This document shows, piece after piece, positions 13,850 to 21,018 of a stretch of DNA of 22,507 nucleotides. The stretch covers positions 1 to 22,507 of the forward strand of contig JAEUMA010000130.1 of assembly GCA_016793565.1 (NCBI GenBank), given 5' to 3'. The position numbers and the translations under genes are program-made. Source of the DNA: Rhizobiaceae bacterium (GTDB lineage Bacteria; Pseudomonadota; Alphaproteobacteria; Rhizobiales; Rhizobiaceae). Positions within the stretch are counted from its first letter, which is position 1. Every line of letters begins with the position of its first letter. The notes under the pieces were generated by a model. It worked only from the letters and a program-made list of their open reading frames with translations. It made no database searches and was not told the origin of the DNA.

Positions 13850-14463
13850 TGGCCATCAGTTTGCAGCCCCATGCCGGAATGCGCACCGTGCCCGGCAGAA
13901 AGCTTGCAGGCCGGCTGGACGGGCTCTACGTCGCGGAGGCTGACCATTTCGTGACCCGTGCGGCCGACCGGCTGGATCTGACCTTCGACGGCATTGCGGG
14001 CGATCATCACAGCGGCCCGACGCGCCGCTCCAGCAGCCGCGAGCCCTGGTATCCGCGCAACACCGTCATCCGCAACGAGCGCCAACTCAGCATCGTCTCG
14101 CCCGAGGAGATGACGCAGGTCGCCATGGCGATGGAACTGCCGGAACTGAAGCCGGAGTGGATCGGCGCCAACCTTTCGATCGCAGGCGTGCCGGCGCTGT
14201 CGATGCTGCCGGCGGGAAGCCTGCTGTTCTTCGAAGGCGGCGTGACGGTCAAGGTCGACGCCCAGAACGCGCCGTGCCGGATCGCCGGGCGTTCCATCGC
14301 CGAACATGCCGGGGTGGCGGACAAAGATGCGGTGTCGCTGCTTTTTCCGAAGGTCGCCAAGCGCCAACGCGGCCTGGTCGCTTGGGTGGAGAAGCCGGGG
14401 CGGCTGACCAAGGGCGAGGGCGTTTCATTAAAGATCCCCGAGCAGTGGATCTACGACGTCTGA
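13849..14463 (+). CDS. MOSC domain-containing protein
   Basis: The protein is 204 residues. LDLTFDGIAGDHHSG at 42-56, RNERQLSIVSPEEM at 75-88 and the conserved cysteine in NAPCRIAGRSI (Cys143) mark a MOSC domain, the module found at the C-terminus of molybdenum cofactor sulfurase. Stand-alone members such as YiiM and YcbX handle sulfur or N-hydroxylated substrates with Moco. Its ATG shares one base with the TGA of the KAS III-like gene (TGATG), so the two are translated together, although a functional link between them is not obvious. It ends 13 bases from the convergent DUF2293 gene with no visible terminator. Confidence 0.87.
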   Translation: MAISLQPHAGMRTVPGRKLAGRLDGLYVAEADHFVTRAADRLDLTFDGIAGDHHSGPTRRSSSREPWYPRNTVIRNERQLSIVSPEEMTQVAMAMELPELKPEWIGANLSIAGVPALSMLPAGSLLFFEGGVTVKVDAQNAPCRIAGRSIAEHAGVADKDAVSLLFPKVAKRQRGLVAWVEKPGRLTKGEGVSLKIPEQWIYDV

Positions 14464-14476
14464 GTATGCCTCGACG

Positions 14477-14797
14477 TCACAGGTCGGAATCGTCCGGGTC
14501 GAGCAGCCGCGTGGCGCGCCAGCGGGTCAGCGTGTCGTTGATCTGGTCGATGACGAAGAAGCGCGCCGCGTCGCGGTCGTAACCTTCCTCAAGCAGGCTC
14601 TCATAGTCGGTGTGGCCATGGCGTACATGGGCGACGGTCGCCAGCCATACCGCGACGGACGGCGGCAGCGTCCGGAACTGCTGGCCTCCCGCTTCCGCGC
14701 GAATGGCCTCCATGTCGGAATAGGGCGCGAGCGGCAGAAGCGCGGTGAGCGCCTTGGCCAGCGCGCGCCGGCGCCCGGTCGACGGCGCCGCAGCCAT
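14477..14797 (-). CDS. DUF2293 domain-containing protein
   Basis: This 106-residue protein is small and basic at its N-terminus. The segments LPPSVAVWLATVAHVRHGHTDYESLLEEGYDRDAARFFV match what I recall of the DUF2293 family (about residues 44-83). The function of that family is not known. The ATG overlaps the stop of trmO by one base (TGATG), so it is cotranscribed and probably translationally coupled with the tRNA methyltransferase upstream. Two His-containing turns (HVRH, HTDY) are the most conserved-looking part, but I would not assign an activity. Confidence 0.8.
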   Translation of the reverse strand: MAAAPSTGRRRALAKALTALLPLAPYSDMEAIRAEAGGQQFRTLPPSVAVWLATVAHVRHGHTDYESLLEEGYDRDAARFFVIDQINDTLTRWRATRLLDPDDSDL

Positions 14798-15318
14798 CAG
14801 CGGTCCCGCGTCGCTTCGGGCACGGCGTCGGTCGAGGCGAAATAGGGCTTTACGTCGATGAGCGGCGTGCCGTCGAGCACGTCGATGGCTTCCAGTCCGA
14901 GCCGCCCCGCCTCCGCGTCGAGCCTTGTCAGGCGCACGACGTGGACGCCGACCGGATTGGGCCGCGCAGGCGAGCGCAGCGCGAAAACGCCTTTCGGTTC
15001 CGTGGCATGGCGCGGTTTCTGGAGAATGAGATTCCGCGGCGAATGCTGGAGCCAGCTGAGCAGGATGAGATGGCTGGTCCCCACCAGGCCGATGAGGCCG
15101 GCGCGGTAGGGCGTATTGATCTCGACGGTGCCGCCGCCTCCGGCATCATGCGCGGCGGCCATGTTCTTGGGGCAGTCGTCGCGCGACTTCCAAGGCGAGC
15201 GGATGCGGCCGATGAACACGATCCGGGCGTCGCCATCCGCCGAGGCCGGATCGAAGGGCAGGGCGACTTCGCCTTCGCGTGGCGGGAAAAGAGGGTGCGA
15301 AGATGCCTGACGCGTCAT
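14797..15318 (-). CDS. trmO: tRNA (t6A37) N6-methyltransferase TrmO
   Basis: This 173-residue TsaA/YaeB-family beta-barrel methyltransferase shows IVFIGRIRSPWKSRDDCPKN at 33-52, GVFALRSPARPNPVGV at 110-125 and LDGTPLIDVKPY at 148-159, which together build the SAM and tRNA sites. TrmO adds the methyl group that turns t6A37 into m6t6A37 in certain tRNAs. The frame is open to an ATG at 15369. I chose the ATG at 15318 because it gives the usual short N-terminus, although no strong ribosome binding site marks any candidate. It is divergent from the ArsR-methyltransferase gene, and the palindrome at 15368-15389 lies between them, so SAM-linked control of both directions is conceivable. Confidence 0.88.
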   Translation of the reverse strand: MTRQASSHPLFPPREGEVALPFDPASADGDARIVFIGRIRSPWKSRDDCPKNMAAAHDAGGGGTVEINTPYRAGLIGLVGTSHLILLSWLQHSPRNLILQKPRHATEPKGVFALRSPARPNPVGVHVVRLTRLDAEAGRLGLEAIDVLDGTPLIDVKPYFASTDAVPEATRDR

Positions 15319-15367
15319 TTTCTGGCCCACAAGCGACATTGGCGATTGCACGGAATCAAAAATGCAC

Positions 15368-15389
15368 ATAAAGATATGTTTATATCCTT
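15368..15389. promoter_or_regulatory. Palindromic operator upstream of the ArsR-methyltransferase/metF operon
   Basis: ATAAAGATATGTTTAT (15368-15383) is a 16-bp palindrome with a single mismatched pair. It overlaps a second, offset one, AAAGATAT-GTTT-ATATCCTT (15370-15389). It is a sharply A/T-rich island in GC-rich DNA. It resembles operators that I recall for SahR/SamR-type ArsR regulators of the SAM cycle in proteobacteria. It lies 17-38 bases before the regulator start, so autoregulation and control of metF is the natural reading. Confidence 0.6.
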
Positions 15390-15405
15390 AGGTGGAATTC
15401 GCCGC

Positions 15406-16404
15406 ATGCTCGTATCCCTCGACAGGATGGTTGATAGCCTGAAGGCCGTGGCGGAATCCAGCCGGCTGCGCATCCTGGCGCTGCTCGCGCGGGGCGACCT
15501 CACGGTTTCGGACCTCACCGAGATCCTCGGCCAGTCGCAGCCGCGCGTCTCCCGGCATCTCAAGCTCCTGCTCGAAGCCGGGCTGATCGGCCGCTACCAG
15601 GAAGGCTCGTGGGCCTATTTCCGGCTCTCCGACGACGATGCCGCGCGCGAATTCGTGCTGGGGCTGGTCGGCCGCCTGGACGCCGCCGACCACCAGATCG
15701 AGCGCGACATGGAGCGGCTTTCGGCGGTGAAGCGCCGCCGGCAGGAGCGGGCGGGCGAATATTTCAGCCGCAACGCCGCAAGTTGGGACGAGCTGCGCTC
15801 GCTGCACGTGGCAGACGATGCCGTCGAGGCGGCGCTGCAGCGGCTGATCGGCAACCGGCCATTCCAGGCCATGCTCGACCTCGGCACCGGTACTGGGCGC
15901 CTGCTGGAGATCTTCGCGCCGCTCTACCGGCGCGGCGTCGGCATCGACCTGTCGCGCGAAATGCTCACGGTCGCCCGCGCCAATCTCGACCGCGCCGGCA
16001 TCGGCCATGCGCAGGTGCGCCAAGGCGACCTCTATGCGCCGCCGGTCGAGCGCGATTCGTTCGACCTGATCACCATGCATCAGGTGCTGCACTACCTCGA
16101 CGACCCGGCGCTGGCGATTCGCGAGGCGGCGAGGCTGCTGCGGGCCTCCGGGCGGCTCGCCATCGTCGATTTCGCGCCGCATCAGCTCGATTTCCTGCGC
16201 GAGGAACACGCGCATCTGCGCCTCGGTTTCGCCGACCGCCAAATCGCGGAGTGGCTGGCCGAGGCGGGGCTGGACCTGGAGGCATCCGAGACATTCCAGC
16301 CGCGCGGCGGCGGACGCGACAAGCTTACGGTGAAGCTGTGGATCGGCCGCGACCGGCGCGTTCTGATCGCCGATTCGGCGCCGGCTGCGAGGGAGACCGC
16401 CTGA
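15406..16404 (+). CDS. ArsR-family regulator fused to a SAM-dependent methyltransferase (SamR/SahR-like)
   Basis: The protein is 332 residues. An N-terminal winged helix (about 8-76, with LRILALLARGDLTVSDLTEI and SQPRVSRHLKLL as the DNA-reading helix) is joined by a basic helix to a class I methyltransferase domain. That domain has motif I LDLGTGTG at 157-164, an acid at VGIDLS and FDLITMHQVLHYL after it. In alphaproteobacteria this fusion is found next to metF or metH and is thought to sense SAM or S-adenosylhomocysteine and repress methionine-cycle genes. The start at 15406 follows AGGTGGA. ATG 15376 would fall inside the operator, and ATG 15427 is also possible. The stop overlaps the metF start by one base. 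Confidence 0.9.
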   Translation: MLVSLDRMVDSLKAVAESSRLRILALLARGDLTVSDLTEILGQSQPRVSRHLKLLLEAGLIGRYQEGSWAYFRLSDDDAAREFVLGLVGRLDAADHQIERDMERLSAVKRRRQERAGEYFSRNAASWDELRSLHVADDAVEAALQRLIGNRPFQAMLDLGTGTGRLLEIFAPLYRRGVGIDLSREMLTVARANLDRAGIGHAQVRQGDLYAPPVERDSFDLITMHQVLHYLDDPALAIREAARLLRASGRLAIVDFAPHQLDFLREEHAHLRLGFADRQIAEWLAEAGLDLEASETFQPRGGGRDKLTVKLWIGRDRRVLIADSAPAARETA

Positions 16405-17318
16405 TGAACCAGTTCTTCTCCCGCCGGCCCGACATCGGCCGCCGGATCCGGGTCTCGTTCGAGTTCTTCCCGCCGAAGACGGAGGACATGGGCGCCAGGC
16501 TGTGGGAGGCGGTGACGCGCCTGGAGCCGCTGCAGCCGAGCTTCGTTTCGGTGACCTACGGTGCGGGCGGCTCGACCCGCGAGCGGACGGCGCGCACGAT
16601 CGGCCGGATCCTGTCGGAATCGGGCCTGGCGCCCGCCGCCCACCTGACCTGCGTGGACGCAACCCGCGACGAGGTGGATCGCGTGATCGCGGATTTCGCC
16701 GGAATGGGCGTGAAGCGCTTCGTGGCGCTGCGCGGCGACCCGGCCGAAGGCGTGGGGGCCCGCTACCGGCCGCATCCCGGCGGCTATGCCAATGCGGCGG
16801 AACTGGTCGGCGCGCTGCGCTCGGCGGGCGATTTCGACATCTCCGTGTCGGCCTATCCGGAGAAACATCCCGAAAGTCCAGACTTCGCGACCGATATCGA
16901 CATGCTGAAGCGGAAGGTGGACAATGGCGCGACGCGCGCCATCACCCAGTTCTTCTTCGACAACGACCTCTACGAGCGCTACGTCGAACGCGCCCGCCGG
17001 GCCGGCATCTACGTGCCGATCGTGCCGGGCATATTGCCGGTGCACAATTTCGCGCAGGTGGCCAACTTCTCGTCGCGCTGCGGGGCGCATGTGCCCGGCT
17101 GGCTCGCCGAGCGTTTCGACGGGCTGGAGCGCGACCCTCAGACGCACGCGCTGGTGGCGTCGGCGGTGGCCGCCGAACAGGTGCTGGACCTCGTCGAGCG
17201 CGGCGTGGAGGATTTTCACTTCTACACGATGAACCGCGCCGATCTCGTCGTCGCCATCTGCCACATGATCGGCATCCGCAGCCACGCGCATGACAAGGCG
17301 GGTTCGGCCGCGGCGTAG
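16404..17318 (+). CDS. metF: Methylenetetrahydrofolate reductase
   Basis: This 304-residue protein has the normal MetF length and motifs: FEFFPPKTEDM at 19-29, VTYGAGGSTRERT at 50-62, HLTCVDATRDEVD (near 84-96), LRGDPAEG and ITQFFFDNDLY. It is a cytoplasmic FAD enzyme that reduces 5,10-methylene-THF to 5-methyl-THF, the methyl donor for methionine synthesis. Its start is coupled to the upstream regulator (TGATG). In many relatives metH is close by, but here a terminator follows metF and no metH lies in the window. Confidence 0.96.
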   Translation: MNQFFSRRPDIGRRIRVSFEFFPPKTEDMGARLWEAVTRLEPLQPSFVSVTYGAGGSTRERTARTIGRILSESGLAPAAHLTCVDATRDEVDRVIADFAGMGVKRFVALRGDPAEGVGARYRPHPGGYANAAELVGALRSAGDFDISVSAYPEKHPESPDFATDIDMLKRKVDNGATRAITQFFFDNDLYERYVERARRAGIYVPIVPGILPVHNFAQVANFSSRCGAHVPGWLAERFDGLERDPQTHALVASAVAAEQVLDLVERGVEDFHFYTMNRADLVVAICHMIGIRSHAHDKAGSAAA

Positions 17319-17391
17319 TTTGTCGCTCAAGGCAGTGTGCGACGCCGCGATTCTTCACACCCGCCTCCGGCCTGCCGCACACCCAAATGAA

Positions 17392-17417
17392 AAGGCCGGG
17401 CGTTTCGGCCCGGCCTT
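17392..17417 (+). terminator. Terminator after metF
   Basis: A perfect 10-bp stem, AAGGCCGGGC (17392-17401) and GCCCGGCCTT (17408-17417), with a six-base GTTTCG loop lies 73 bases after the metF stop. There is no long T-run behind it. Being symmetric, it could also stop the leftward transcript of the small gene at 17465-17551. Confidence 0.75.
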
Positions 17418-17464
17418 CGCTCCAATTCGTTCCCTTTAGGGTTGCAGTGTCCGCCTCCCGACGG

Positions 17465-17551
17465 TCAGGGCAATACGCCCACTATGAGAGCACCTATGAA
17501 GGCAAACGCAGCACAAATCATGATCGCGTTGATCGGCCTTGTCAGTCCCAT
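17465..17551 (-). CDS. 28-residue single-pass membrane peptide
   Basis: An ATG at 17551 on the minus strand opens a 28-codon frame ending in TGA at 17467-17465. The peptide starts MGLTRPINAI and continues as an unbroken hydrophobic stretch (about residues 9-27, rich in Ala, Ile, Val and Phe), ending in Leu-Pro. It is a classic tiny membrane protein with positive charge (Arg5) before the helix, so the N-terminus should stay inside. A perfect AGGAGG lies exactly six bases before the ATG, far better than most genes here. An overlapping frame with ATG at 17555 has the same site only two bases away, too close to work. Function unknown. It lies alone between metF and the EamA gene. Confidence 0.65.
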   Translation of the reverse strand: MGLTRPINAIMICAAFAFIGALIVGVLP

Positions 17552-17557
17552 GCATAG

Positions 17558-17583
17558 CCTCCTCTTTAGAGCTATGAGAGGAG
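17558..17583 (-). promoter_or_regulatory. Hairpin masking the ribosome binding site of the small membrane peptide
   Basis: On the minus strand CTCCTCT (17583-17577), an 11-base loop and AGAGGAG (17565-17559) form a perfect 7-bp stem that includes nearly all of the AGGAGG Shine-Dalgarno (17563-17558). Opening the stem, by heat, a small RNA or a protein, would be needed for full translation. A possible promoter (TTGTCT-N16-TAGACT) lies just upstream, which would put the stem at the very 5' end of the mRNA. Confidence 0.45.
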
Positions 17584-17729
17584 TCTAGGTGCTTTTCGGC
17601 AACAGACAAGCGCAACTTTTGCTGCGGTGCGGCGCAAATGTGGCATAATCCTGCCACCCTACAGGCCCAAGCGATTGTTTTGCCAGCGCAAATATCCCGC
17701 TGCGGAAATTGTGAAAAAAATGTGTCGGC

Positions 17730-18659
17730 CTATGAACCTCTCGTGATGCCGCGCGAGGGCAGAAGCCGGCCGTCTATGCTGATCAGGCCGAGCGCGATCA
17801 GCAGCATGCCACTCAGTTCGAACAGCGCGAGTCGTTCGCCTAAGAAGGCGGCCGAGAGCAGAATCGCGCTCGCCGGCACGACGAGCGTCACCAGCGAGGC
17901 GTTTGTGGGACCGGCTTCTGCGATGAGGCGGAAGTAGAGCATGTAGGCGAAGGCCGTAGACACGAGCGCGAGCGCGAAGACGGCCGTCCAGGTGCCCGGG
18001 CCGGCAGCGAACAGCATGCCGGCATCCTGCGTGGCGACCACCACGGGCACCATGATGGCGGTCGACGCGGTGAGCTGGCCCGCTGCAACCAGAACGGGAG
18101 GCAGCCGGGAAAAGCGGCGCGCGTAGAGCAGCGCCACCGCGTAGGAGCCGGAGGCCCCGACGAAGGCGAGTTTGGCCCAGAGAGGCCCGCCGAGCTGGGA
18201 GGCGAGCCCCGGCCCGATGGTGACGGCGGTGCCGGCGACGCCGAGAAGCACGCCGGCCAGCTTGTGCAGTGGAAGCCGGCTTTCACGGCCCAGCGCACGC
18301 ACCAGAAGCAGCGTCCAGAACGGCGTGGTGGCGTTCAACACGGCGGCCAGGCCCGCGCCGGTGGCCGTCTGGCCGGCGAAGATCAGGCTGAACGGCAGGA
18401 CGTTGTTGATCAGCGCCAGCACCAGGAAGGCGCCCGCATAAGGCAGCGCCGGGCGGAAGGATGGGCCGCGCAGCCACAGATAGATGTGCAGCGCCGCCGC
18501 CGCGATGCCGACGCGCAGCATGACGAGCACCAGCGGCGAAAGCTCCGCGAGAGCGATGTGGGCGAAGAAGAAGGTGCCGCCCCAGATCGCGCCGAGCAAC
18601 AGCAGCATGCCCCATTGCGCAAGGGTCATCCGTTCGGTCGTCCTGTCGGCATGCGGCAT
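17730..18659 (-). CDS. EamA/DMT-family transporter
   Basis: This 309-residue, strongly hydrophobic protein has about ten membrane helices in two EamA repeats. The first begins WGMLLLLGAIWGGTFFFAHIAL with the family's typical WGG turn, and the second includes STAFAYMLYFRLI and ends GERLALFELSGMLLIALGLIS. DMT exporters move amino acids, purines, polyamines or drugs out of the cell. I placed the start at ATG 18659 because it gives the usual length. The open frame reaches back to 18746, but that extension is charged and unlike the family. It is divergent from the PLP decarboxylase, 183 bases away, so an exporter for that enzyme's product is a reasonable guess. Confidence 0.88.
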   Translation of the reverse strand: MPHADRTTERMTLAQWGMLLLLGAIWGGTFFFAHIALAELSPLVLVMLRVGIAAAALHIYLWLRGPSFRPALPYAGAFLVLALINNVLPFSLIFAGQTATGAGLAAVLNATTPFWTLLLVRALGRESRLPLHKLAGVLLGVAGTAVTIGPGLASQLGGPLWAKLAFVGASGSYAVALLYARRFSRLPPVLVAAGQLTASTAIMVPVVVATQDAGMLFAAGPGTWTAVFALALVSTAFAYMLYFRLIAEAGPTNASLVTLVVPASAILLSAAFLGERLALFELSGMLLIALGLISIDGRLLPSRGITRGS

Positions 18660-18842
18660 GTTTCTGGCCTGACTTTCTGTGGCGTGCGAGGCGATAGGCC
18701 CGAGGAGGAACCGACGCCACCCGTTTCCGGCCAGGATGCGTCGCATTTCGTCGGTGAATACGCGAACGGGCGGATGCCTTTGGAGGCGGGTTCAAGCCGT
18801 CGTCGAAAGGCGATAGATTTCCGCCGCAACGAGGGAAAGCTC

Positions 18843-20066
18843 ATGCAGCGATTCGCGACGGCGCGCGAGGCCGCGCTCAGCCTGCGCCCGGACGATCCGG
18901 TCTATTGCTTCCGGCCGGACGTGCTGAAGGCCGATGCGCGGGGCTTCATGTCGATGTTTCCGGGCAAAACCGCCTATGCGGTGAAGACCAATGGCGAGGA
19001 ACTGGTGCTGCGCACCCTGGTGGAGGCTGGGGTAACCGCCTTCGACGTCGCCTCGCCCGGCGAGTTCAGGGCGGTGCGCGCGGTCTCGAAGGACGCCGAG
19101 ATGCTCTACATGCATCCGGTCAAGGCGCAGTCGGATATCAAGCTTGCGCTCGAGACCTACGGCATCCGCGTGATCGCCGTCGACCACGAGGACGAGATCA
19201 CCAAGCTGACGCGGGTGGTGCGCGCGCTCGACATCGACCCGGGGCAGATTACCGTCTTCGTGCGCATCCAGACCAAGGGTTCGGCCGCCTACGAGCTGTC
19301 GAAGAAGTTCGGCGCCGGACCGGCCAATGCGGTGGAACTCGCCCAGCGGCTTCACCGCACCGGCTATCGTGTCGGCGTGTGCTTCCATGTCGGCAGCCAG
19401 ATCCACGACCCCGACACCTATGAGCGGGCGCTGGCTTCGGCCGACTGGGTGCGCAACCGCGTCGGCTTTGCGCTCGCCGGGCTCGACGTCGGCGGCGGTT
19501 TTCCTGCCGACTACGGGCACGACCCCGCCAGCAAGGTGCCGGAGATGCCATCGCTCGGGCAGCTGATGTCGCGGCTGCGCGCGGATTTGGCGGAATGGCA
19601 GTTCGACGAGGTTCCGCTTGTGGCTGAGCCGGGCAGGGTGATCGTGGCGCGCGCGTTCTCGCTGATCGTGCGCGTGCTTTTGCGCAAGGGGCGCAGGCTC
19701 TATATCAACGACGGCATCTGGGCGTCGCTCTCGGATTCGTGGACCGGCAAGATCACGTTGCCGGCGCGCTTCATCGCCGATCCGGCCATTCGCAGCAGGA
19801 ATGGCGAGGAAACAAACATCGTGCCGTTCAAGGTATGCGGGGCAACCTGCGATTCCGTCGACATCCTGTCGCGGCCGTTCTGGCTTCCCGAGACGATCGA
19901 CACCGGCGACTGGATCGAGATAGGCCATATCGGCGCCTATTCGCTGTCGCTCAGGACGCGCTTCAACGGTTTCTATCCGGACACGTTCGTGGAGGTGACG
20001 ACGCCGTTCGAGGAGGGCGACGCGCCGCAGGGCTTTGCCAGCCTGGAGACGATGGCGACGCCCTGA
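18843..20066 (+). CDS. Group IV PLP-dependent decarboxylase (ornithine decarboxylase-like)
   Basis: The protein is 407 residues. The PLP lysine is Lys48 (AYAVKTN). HVGSQ at 182-186, the phosphate-binding GGG at 217-219 and EPGR at 262-265 complete the alanine-racemase-fold cofactor site. CGATCDSVD at 332-340 supplies the catalytic Cys336 and substrate-binding Asp337 from the dimer partner. These features place it with eukaryotic-type ornithine/diamino acid decarboxylases, which make putrescine or cadaverine. The motif reads CDSVD where ODC usually has CDGLD, so ornithine, lysine or another basic amino acid cannot be decided. It is not LysA, which is normally more divergent at these sites. The upstream ATG choices lie only in shadow sequence. 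GGGAAAGCTC precedes ATG 18843. Confidence 0.88.
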   Translation: MQRFATAREAALSLRPDDPVYCFRPDVLKADARGFMSMFPGKTAYAVKTNGEELVLRTLVEAGVTAFDVASPGEFRAVRAVSKDAEMLYMHPVKAQSDIKLALETYGIRVIAVDHEDEITKLTRVVRALDIDPGQITVFVRIQTKGSAAYELSKKFGAGPANAVELAQRLHRTGYRVGVCFHVGSQIHDPDTYERALASADWVRNRVGFALAGLDVGGGFPADYGHDPASKVPEMPSLGQLMSRLRADLAEWQFDEVPLVAEPGRVIVARAFSLIVRVLLRKGRRLYINDGIWASLSDSWTGKITLPARFIADPAIRSRNGEETNIVPFKVCGATCDSVDILSRPFWLPETIDTGDWIEIGHIGAYSLSLRTRFNGFYPDTFVEVTTPFEEGDAPQGFASLETMATP

Positions 20067-20131
20067 CAGGCGGGCCTTGCGGCCAGATGCCTTCGGCGTC
20101 AGACTGCCCCGCACAAAGGGGGGTACGTACG

Positions 20132-21016
20132 ATGAAGCGAATTGCGATTGTCGCCCTGCTGGCGCTGCTGGGCGCTCCGGCCCTCGCCGACGGGCCGCTG
20201 GTGATCAACGACAAGGCAGCGTTCCCGGAGGGGCCGGTCTTCGTCGACGGCAAGCTGCATTATGTCGAATACGGCGCGAACACCATTCTGGTGTGGGACG
20301 GCGCCAAGACAACCAAACTCTGGGAGCAGGCCGGCTGCGGACCGTCGGCCGTGATGCCGTTGGGCGACGACCTCGTCGTGACCTGCTACGACAACGGGAC
20401 GATCGCGCGCGTGTCGAAGGATGGAAAGACCGTTGCCACATACGACAAGGCCGCGGACGGCGGCACGCTGCAAGGGCCGAACGATTTCACGGCCGACGGC
20501 AAGGGTGGCGCTTTCTTCACGACCTCCGGTCCCTGGGAGTCCGGCCCGATCGTCGGCAAAGTGTTCCACCTTTCGGCGGACGGCACCATCAAGGAGGAAG
20601 CGAACGACCTGCATTATGCCAACGGCGTAGCCCTTTCCGTCGACGGCAAGCGTCTCTACGTAAACGAGTCCGAAGCAGGCCGGGTGATATCGTTCGCGGT
20701 GGGCGAAGATTTTTCACTGTCCGACCGCCGCCTGTTCGTCAGGGTCGCAGCGGTGGACGAGGCTTCCGGCGCCGCCGCCTATCCCGACGGCATCAAGCTC
20801 GGGCCCGACGGCAATCTATGGATCGGCCAGTATTCCAAGGGCCGCATCGTGGTCGTCAACCCGGACGGGGCCTTCGTCAAGGCGATCGACGTCCCTTCGG
20901 CGACCGCGCCGAACCTGGCCTTCGCCCCTGACGGCAAGGCCATTTACGTTATGAGCGTGGACGATACGGCCAACGCTCCGTACTGGGGCAAGGTGTACGA
21001 AGTGCCGCTCGAATAG
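20132..21016 (+). CDS. Exported SMP-30/gluconolactonase-like beta-propeller protein
   Basis: The protein is 294 residues. A signal peptide (MKRIAIVALLALLGAPALA, cleavage near residue 19) directs it to the periplasm. The mature protein has the repeating pattern of a six-bladed propeller: FPEGPVFVDGKLHYVEY, LQGPNDFTADGKGGAFFTT, YANGVALSVDGKRLYVNES, YPDGIKLGPDGNLWI and APNLAFAPDGKAIYV. The Glu in FPEGP, the Asn in GPNDF and the Asp in PDGI are the usual metal ligands of SMP-30/LRE lactonases. It may hydrolyse a sugar lactone, but the family also has non-enzymatic members. AAAGGGGGG before ATG 20132 is a strong ribosome binding site. It ends two bases from the convergent transglycosylase gene. 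Confidence 0.87.
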   Translation: MKRIAIVALLALLGAPALADGPLVINDKAAFPEGPVFVDGKLHYVEYGANTILVWDGAKTTKLWEQAGCGPSAVMPLGDDLVVTCYDNGTIARVSKDGKTVATYDKAADGGTLQGPNDFTADGKGGAFFTTSGPWESGPIVGKVFHLSADGTIKEEANDLHYANGVALSVDGKRLYVNESEAGRVISFAVGEDFSLSDRRLFVRVAAVDEASGAAAYPDGIKLGPDGNLWIGQYSKGRIVVVNPDGAFVKAIDVPSATAPNLAFAPDGKAIYVMSVDDTANAPYWGKVYEVPLE

Positions 21017-21018
21017 CG

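Noticed and set aside
17634..17652. A sigma-54 promoter suggested by TGGCAT and a downstream TGCC.
   Set aside because: GG and GC are nine bases apart where sigma-54 promoters need ten, and the second element is poor.
17436..17657. A 73-codon minus-strand frame overlapping the 28-residue membrane peptide.
   Set aside because: It is Cys/His-rich without a family match and has no ribosome binding site of its own. The AGGAGG is correctly spaced only for the shorter frame.
18264..18842. A long N-terminal extension of the decarboxylase, since its frame is open from 18264.
   Set aside because: The extension lies opposite the EamA coding sequence and is low-complexity. The enzyme family begins where ATG 18843 places it.
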